Shown here: positions 5,072-5,110 of the stretch, in pieces
How positions within the stretch are numbered: position 1 is the stretch's first letter
Layout of the letters: every line of letters starts with the position of its first letter
Assembly (NCBI GenBank): GCA_938009335.1
Contig: CALLHT010000086.1
Span: 1 to 5,110 of the forward strand
Direction: 5' to 3'
DNA: 5,110 nucleotides
From: an uncultured Rhizobiaceae group bacterium
GTDB lineage: Bacteria; Pseudomonadota; Alphaproteobacteria; Rhizobiales; Rhizobiaceae
Position numbers and translations under genes: made by a program
The notes under the pieces: model-generated
Database searches by the model: none
Seen by the model: the letters and a program-made list of their open reading frames with translations, nothing else
What the model was told of the DNA's origin: nothing

Positions 5072-5110
5072 AATCCTCCGTCATCCTGTTCCCCGGCTCC
5101 AACCGGGACC
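5068..5110 (+). CDS. purQ: Phosphoribosylformylglycinamidine synthase subunit PurQ, glutaminase (3'-partial)
   Basis: Only 14 codons are in the window, reading MKSSVILFPGSNRD. This is the first strand and FPGSNRD turn found at the N-terminus of PurQ, the class I glutamine amidotransferase subunit that supplies ammonia to PurL. Position supports the call: it follows purC and purS in the same direction. The ATG overlaps the stop of the exported protein as ATGA and no clear Shine-Dalgarno precedes it (GGCAGAAATGATACTCCA), so purQ translation probably depends on ribosomes finishing the exported protein's gene. Confidence 0.92.
   Translation, partial: MKSSVILFPGSNRD

Overview
The window looks like a chromosomal piece of an alphaproteobacterium. 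Base composition is moderate, near 50% GC by eye. The main evidence is the F1-ATPase inhibitor subunit zeta (DUF1476), a family typical of Alphaproteobacteria, encoded divergently from a purC-purS-purQ cluster, together with a PurC of the alphaproteobacterial type. A marine or host-associated Hyphomicrobiales- or Rhodobacterales-like organism is my guess; the sequence does not settle the genus.

Layout. (1) 1-1518 (+): the C-terminal 505 codons of a large, very acidic RTX calcium-binding protein, cut by the left edge, with five glycine/aspartate-rich nonapeptide blocks separated by four copies of a beta-rich linker (period 88-89 residues) and a typical type I secretion C-terminus. A strong terminator hairpin follows at 1607-1645. 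(2) 1684-2238 (+): a small RBBP9/YdeN-like serine hydrolase with a complete Ser-Asp-His triad, possibly read from a leaderless mRNA. (3) 2235-3319 (-): a two-gene operon, zeta subunit then HpaI-type aldolase, joined by an ATGA overlap. It converges on the hydrolase so tightly that the two stop codons overlap in CTAG. (4) 3320-3525: a 206-base divergent intergenic region with promoters in both directions and, before purC, a set of inverted repeats that can fold into a three-way junction. (5) 3526-5110 (+): purC, purS, an unrecognised secreted four-cysteine protein, and the first 14 codons of purQ, all tightly packed.

How the genes work together. purC, purS and purQ belong to de novo purine synthesis: PurS and PurQ are subunits of the three-part FGAR amidotransferase (with PurL), and PurC makes SAICAR. 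The secreted protein between purS and purQ overlaps both neighbours by ATGA, so it is translated as part of a cytosolic biosynthetic operon although it carries an export signal. The zeta-aldolase pair is also translationally coupled without an obvious metabolic link. The RTX gene and the hydrolase look like independent units.

No mobile element, CRISPR array, tRNA or rRNA is visible. The two observations most worth a second look are the exported protein embedded in the pur operon and the possible structured RNA leader of purC.
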